DNA of 64,000 nt from Fusobacterium sp. JB019 (GTDB lineage: Bacteria; Fusobacteriota; Fusobacteriia; Fusobacteriales; Fusobacteriaceae): positions 1 to 64,000 of the forward strand of contig JAUTCN010000008.1 of assembly GCA_030673965.1 (NCBI GenBank). Reading direction: 5' to 3'. The notes below the pieces were generated by a model. That model was not told the origin of the DNA. It searched no databases and saw only the letters and a list, made by a program, of their open reading frames with translations. Numbering within the stretch: the stretch's first letter is position 1; the number at the start of each line of letters is the position of its first letter. Made by a program: the position numbers and the translations under genes. Below, in pieces: positions 61,139 through 64,000 of the stretch.

Positions 61139-62010
61139 TGAAGTTAGTACACAAATATACCAAGGACGGATTAAATTTATTAGGAGGTCACTGGGAGCCT
61201 TCTAACAAGGAAACTTGTATAGTTTTAATTCATGGTATATATGACAATATAATTGAAAATTGCTTTGCTCAACAAGTAGGAAGAGATTTAGCTGCTGCTG
61301 GTTATGGATTTATATTTTGTCACACAAGAGGGTACGGAGTTATAAATAGTATAATTGTAAAAAATCCAGTTACTGGAAAAAGAGAAAATAAAATAATTGG
61401 ATCAACTTATGAAAAGTTTGCAGAAAGTATTTATGATGTGGAAGCTTGGATAGAAAAAGCAAAAGAATTAGGATATAAGAAAGTTATACTTGCAAGTCAC
61501 AGTATGGGAGGATGTAAAAATTTACATTATATCTCTACCAAAGGAGATGCAGGAATAGAAAAATTCTTATTTATTTCCATACCAGATGCTGTGGGATATT
61601 TTAATAATTATGAAGTAAATAGATTGAAAGAAGCAAAAGATCTTGTGGAAAAAGGAAGAGGGAAAGAACTACTTTCTGAAAAAATAGTAGGTGGAATATT
61701 TCCAATCAGTGCAAGAACTATGTGTGGATTTAGAAGAGGAAGCTCAATAGATAGATTTCCTATAATGGATAATCCAGATGATTTTGGAATTCTTTCAAAA
61801 ATTGAAAAACCAGTTTGTATGATATTAGCAGAACATGATAGTGTTATTGTTAAATCAGCAAAGGAAGATTTAGCTTTAGTAAAAAGTAAAATGAAAAATT
61901 GTTCTAATTTTTATACAGATATTGTAGAGGGAGCAACTCATAGATTTATAAATAAAGAAAAACAATTATCTGTAAAGATATTAGCTTGGCTTAAAAGTTT
62001 TGAAGGGTAG
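61138..62010 (+). CDS. Alpha/beta hydrolase
   Basis: A 290-residue cytoplasmic serine hydrolase fold protein. Seen are the oxyanion region VLIHGIYDN (about 31), the nucleophile elbow ASHSMGG (Ser about 123), an acid in ILAEHDSV and the catalytic His in EGATHRF. It looks like a small esterase or thioesterase of unknown substrate. It overlaps dapF by one base and precedes the DNA glycosylase gene by 8 nt, forming a three-gene operon, but no functional link is apparent. Confidence 0.82.
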   Translation: MKLVHKYTKDGLNLLGGHWEPSNKETCIVLIHGIYDNIIENCFAQQVGRDLAAAGYGFIFCHTRGYGVINSIIVKNPVTGKRENKIIGSTYEKFAESIYDVEAWIEKAKELGYKKVILASHSMGGCKNLHYISTKGDAGIEKFLFISIPDAVGYFNNYEVNRLKEAKDLVEKGRGKELLSEKIVGGIFPISARTMCGFRRGSSIDRFPIMDNPDDFGILSKIEKPVCMILAEHDSVIVKSAKEDLALVKSKMKNCSNFYTDIVEGATHRFINKEKQLSVKILAWLKSFEG

Positions 62011-62018
62011 GAAAATAA

Positions 62019-62672
62019 ATGAAAAATGAATATTTTTATGAAGTATATGATAAATATAAGAAAATAAGACCTAGTATAGAAAAAAGACTTGGAGAATATA
62101 GAGAGATTTGGGAAAAAGGAAGCAATGAAGATATTCATGCAGAATTATGTTTTTGTATATTAACTCCTCAATCAAAGGCTAAGAATGCTTGGAAAGCAAT
62201 AACTAATATGAGGGAAGAAGGAGTATTATTTACAGCTCCTGCAGAAAAGTTAAGTGAATATTTAAATATAGTTAGATTTAAAAATAATAAAGCAAGATAT
62301 TTAGTTGAACTAAGAGAGAAAATGACTGATGAAAATGGAAATATAATAACTAGAGATTTTTTTGATAGTATTCATACAGTTGAAGAAAAAAGAGAATGGA
62401 TAGTTAAAAATATAAAAGGAATGGCATATAAGGAAGCAGGACATTTTTTAAGAAACATAGGTTTTGGTGAAAATTTAGCAATATTAGATAGACATATTCT
62501 TAAAAATATAGTTAAACTTGGAATCATTGAAGAAGTGCCAAGGACTTTAACAAAGAGATTGTATTTAGAAATAGAAGATAAAATGAGAGATTTTTGTAAA
62601 GAAGTAGAAATACCAATGGATCATATAGATCTTTTTTTATGGTATTTAGAAGCTGGGGAGATATTTAAATAA
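62019..62672 (+). CDS. Ogg2-type N-glycosylase/DNA lyase
   Basis: A 217-residue DNA repair enzyme of the helix-hairpin-helix glycosylase superfamily, 8-oxoguanine type (Ogg2). Diagnostic strings are CFCILTPQSKAKNAW, the HhH-Lys element IKGMAYKEAGHFLRNIG (catalytic Lys) and LAILDRHILKNI with the conserved Asp. It excises 8-oxoguanine opposite cytosine and nicks the abasic site. Length is normal for the family. It is the last gene of the dapF operon. Confidence 0.9.
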   Translation: MKNEYFYEVYDKYKKIRPSIEKRLGEYREIWEKGSNEDIHAELCFCILTPQSKAKNAWKAITNMREEGVLFTAPAEKLSEYLNIVRFKNNKARYLVELREKMTDENGNIITRDFFDSIHTVEEKREWIVKNIKGMAYKEAGHFLRNIGFGENLAILDRHILKNIVKLGIIEEVPRTLTKRLYLEIEDKMRDFCKEVEIPMDHIDLFLWYLEAGEIFK

Positions 62673-62680
62673 GCTTTTAT

Positions 62681-62709
62681 TTGAAAAATACTAGCTACCG
62701 TGATATAAT
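62681..62709 (+). promoter_or_regulatory. Promoter of miaB
   Basis: TTGAAA (62681-62686), 17-bp spacer, TGATATAAT with TATAAT at 62704-62709, about 37 nt before the ATG. Confidence 0.8.
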
Positions 62710-62745
62710 TTTTAAGATAAATTACGTATAAATAATGGAGGAAAA

Positions 62746-64000
62746 ATGTCAAGAAATGCAACTGTAATTACTTATGGATGCCAAATGAATGTAAATGAAA
62801 GCGCAAAAATAAGAAAAATAATGGAAGATATAGGTTATAATATAACTGAAAATATAAATGAAAGTGATGTAGTTTTTCTAAACACATGTACAGTTAGAGA
62901 AGGAGCTGCAACACAAATATATGGAAAATTAGGAGAGTTAAAACAAGCTAGAGATGCAAGAGGAACTAAAATAATAATAACTGGATGTTTTGCTCAAGAA
63001 CAAGGAAGAAAATTATTACAAAAATTCCCTTATATTGATATTATAATGGGAAATCAAAATATTACAAAAATACCTGAAGCTATAGAAAAAATAGAAAAAG
63101 CTCAAAAACTTAAAGAAGCAGGTAAATTAAGAGATAAGAAGTTAAAACATGTTGTTTTAACTGGATATGATGATGAATTACCTCCTAGAATAGATGCTGA
63201 TTTTGATAATGATATAACTGCTTCAATGACAATTGGTTATGGATGTAATAATTTCTGTACATATTGTATTGTTCCATATGTTAGAGGAAGAGAAAAATAT
63301 ATTCCAATGGAACAACTAATTAATCAAGCAAAGGAATATGTAAAAAAAGGTTATAAAGAAATAATGTTACTTGCTCAAAATGTAAATTCATATGGGAAAG
63401 GTCTTTCAGAAAATGAAACTTTTGCTAATTTACTTCAAGGCTTAGCAGATATAGAAGGAGATTTTCTTATTAGATTTATTTCTCCTCACCCAAGAGACTT
63501 TACTGATGATGTAATTGATGTAATTGCAAAAAATCCTAAGATTGCAAGAAGTGTTCACGCACCATTACAATCAGGGTCAACTAAGGTTTTAAAGGATATG
63601 AATAGAGGTTACACTAAGGAACAATATCTTGCTTTAGTAAAAAAATTAAAAGATAGAATACCTGATGTTGCAATAACGACAGATATAATTGTTGGATTCC
63701 CTGGAGAAACAGATGAAGAATTTGAAGATACTTTAGATGTAGTTAGACAAGCTAAATATGATACAGCATTTATGTTTATGTATTCCATCAGAACAGGAAC
63801 AAAGGCAGCAGAGATGGAAGGACAAATAGAAGATAAAGTGAAAAAAGAAAGATTACAAAAATTAATTGCTTTACAAACAGAAATTTCAGGAGAAACAAGT
63901 CAAGGATATCAAGGGAAAATTGAAAGAGTTTTAGTTGAGGGACCAAGTAGAAAAAATAAAGAAATGCTTTCTAGTAGAACTTCATCAAATAAAGTAGTTT
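62746..64000 (+). CDS. miaB: tRNA-2-methylthio-N6-dimethylallyladenosine synthase, 5' part
   Basis: At least 418 codons are in the window; the gene runs off the right edge. The N-terminal UPF0004 domain carries its cluster cysteines in YGCQMN (Cys12), NTCTVRE and TGCFAQ; the radical-SAM domain has CNNFCTYC with IVPYVRGRE after it, then SPHPRDF and TDIIVGFPGET. The TRAM domain would begin near the cut. MiaB adds a methylthio group to i6A37 in tRNAs that read U-starting codons. SD GGAGG. Confidence 0.96.
   Translation, partial: MSRNATVITYGCQMNVNESAKIRKIMEDIGYNITENINESDVVFLNTCTVREGAATQIYGKLGELKQARDARGTKIIITGCFAQEQGRKLLQKFPYIDIIMGNQNITKIPEAIEKIEKAQKLKEAGKLRDKKLKHVVLTGYDDELPPRIDADFDNDITASMTIGYGCNNFCTYCIVPYVRGREKYIPMEQLINQAKEYVKKGYKEIMLLAQNVNSYGKGLSENETFANLLQGLADIEGDFLIRFISPHPRDFTDDVIDVIAKNPKIARSVHAPLQSGSTKVLKDMNRGYTKEQYLALVKKLKDRIPDVAITTDIIVGFPGETDEEFEDTLDVVRQAKYDTAFMFMYSIRTGTKAAEMEGQIEDKVKKERLQKLIALQTEISGETSQGYQGKIERVLVEGPSRKNKEMLSSRTSSNKVV

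Noticed and set aside
1-64000. CRISPR arrays, tRNA and rRNA genes
   Set aside because: Scanning the intergenic gaps showed no regularly spaced repeats, cas genes, cloverleaf-like islands or rRNA-like blocks.

Overview
The window looks like a stretch of chromosome from a member of the Fusobacteriota (Fusobacterium or a close relative). By eye it is extremely A+T-rich, uses A/T-ending codons almost throughout, has strong purine-rich Shine-Dalgarno (SD) sequences and many extended -10 promoters. It encodes lipoproteins and an OmpA-type envelope protein of a Gram-negative cell beside Firmicutes-like housekeeping genes. The assignment is inference; no rRNA or other decisive marker is present.

Layout. 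1-8.6 kb is metabolic: the end of a dicarboxylate/amino-acid:cation symporter, two small lipoproteins, then a cassette of two paralogous IclR regulators flanking a D-2-hydroxyacid dehydrogenase and a GltS-type glutamate carrier. A 320-nt structured leader and a palindromic operator precede the dehydrogenase. An HcxA-like hydroxycarboxylate dehydrogenase and a chloramphenicol-acetyltransferase-like enzyme follow. 8.6-11.4 kb holds small accessory genes, including a Fic toxin with a 56-aa antitoxin-like ORF upstream and a macro-domain protein. 11.4-17.4 kb is a sigma54 unit: a sensor kinase with a periplasmic solute-binding domain, an NtrC-type regulator, a near-consensus -24/-12 promoter, and a TAXI-type binding lipoprotein next to an AspT-family permease instead of a TRAP permease. 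17.4-20.6 kb carries an OmpA-like lipoprotein and a hybrid kinase on the minus strand.

20.6-42.4 kb is a two-part defence island. Part one (21.2-33.6 kb) is an extended type III restriction-modification-like operon: PLD-SNF2 helicase, DUF4391 protein, AAA ATPase, YjcQ-like protein, Mod, Res, then a GIY-YIG protein. Part two (34.0-42.4 kb) is a TetR regulator and a complete type I Zorya system (zorABCD). An approximately 250-bp repeat containing a conserved RNA-like hairpin precedes each part. This repeat-plus-cassette arrangement is the most unusual feature of the window.

42.4-64 kb returns to core functions: flavodoxin-like proteins, YwbE, a PC4/YdbC protein, a peroxiredoxin, an M20 amidohydrolase, an EamA exporter, two more hybrid kinases, secG, rarA, hisS, aspS, a probable 6S RNA, argS, a PHP phosphatase, dapF, an alpha/beta hydrolase, an Ogg2-type glycosylase and the start of miaB, which runs off the window. 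I saw no tRNA, rRNA, CRISPR array, transposase or integrase.
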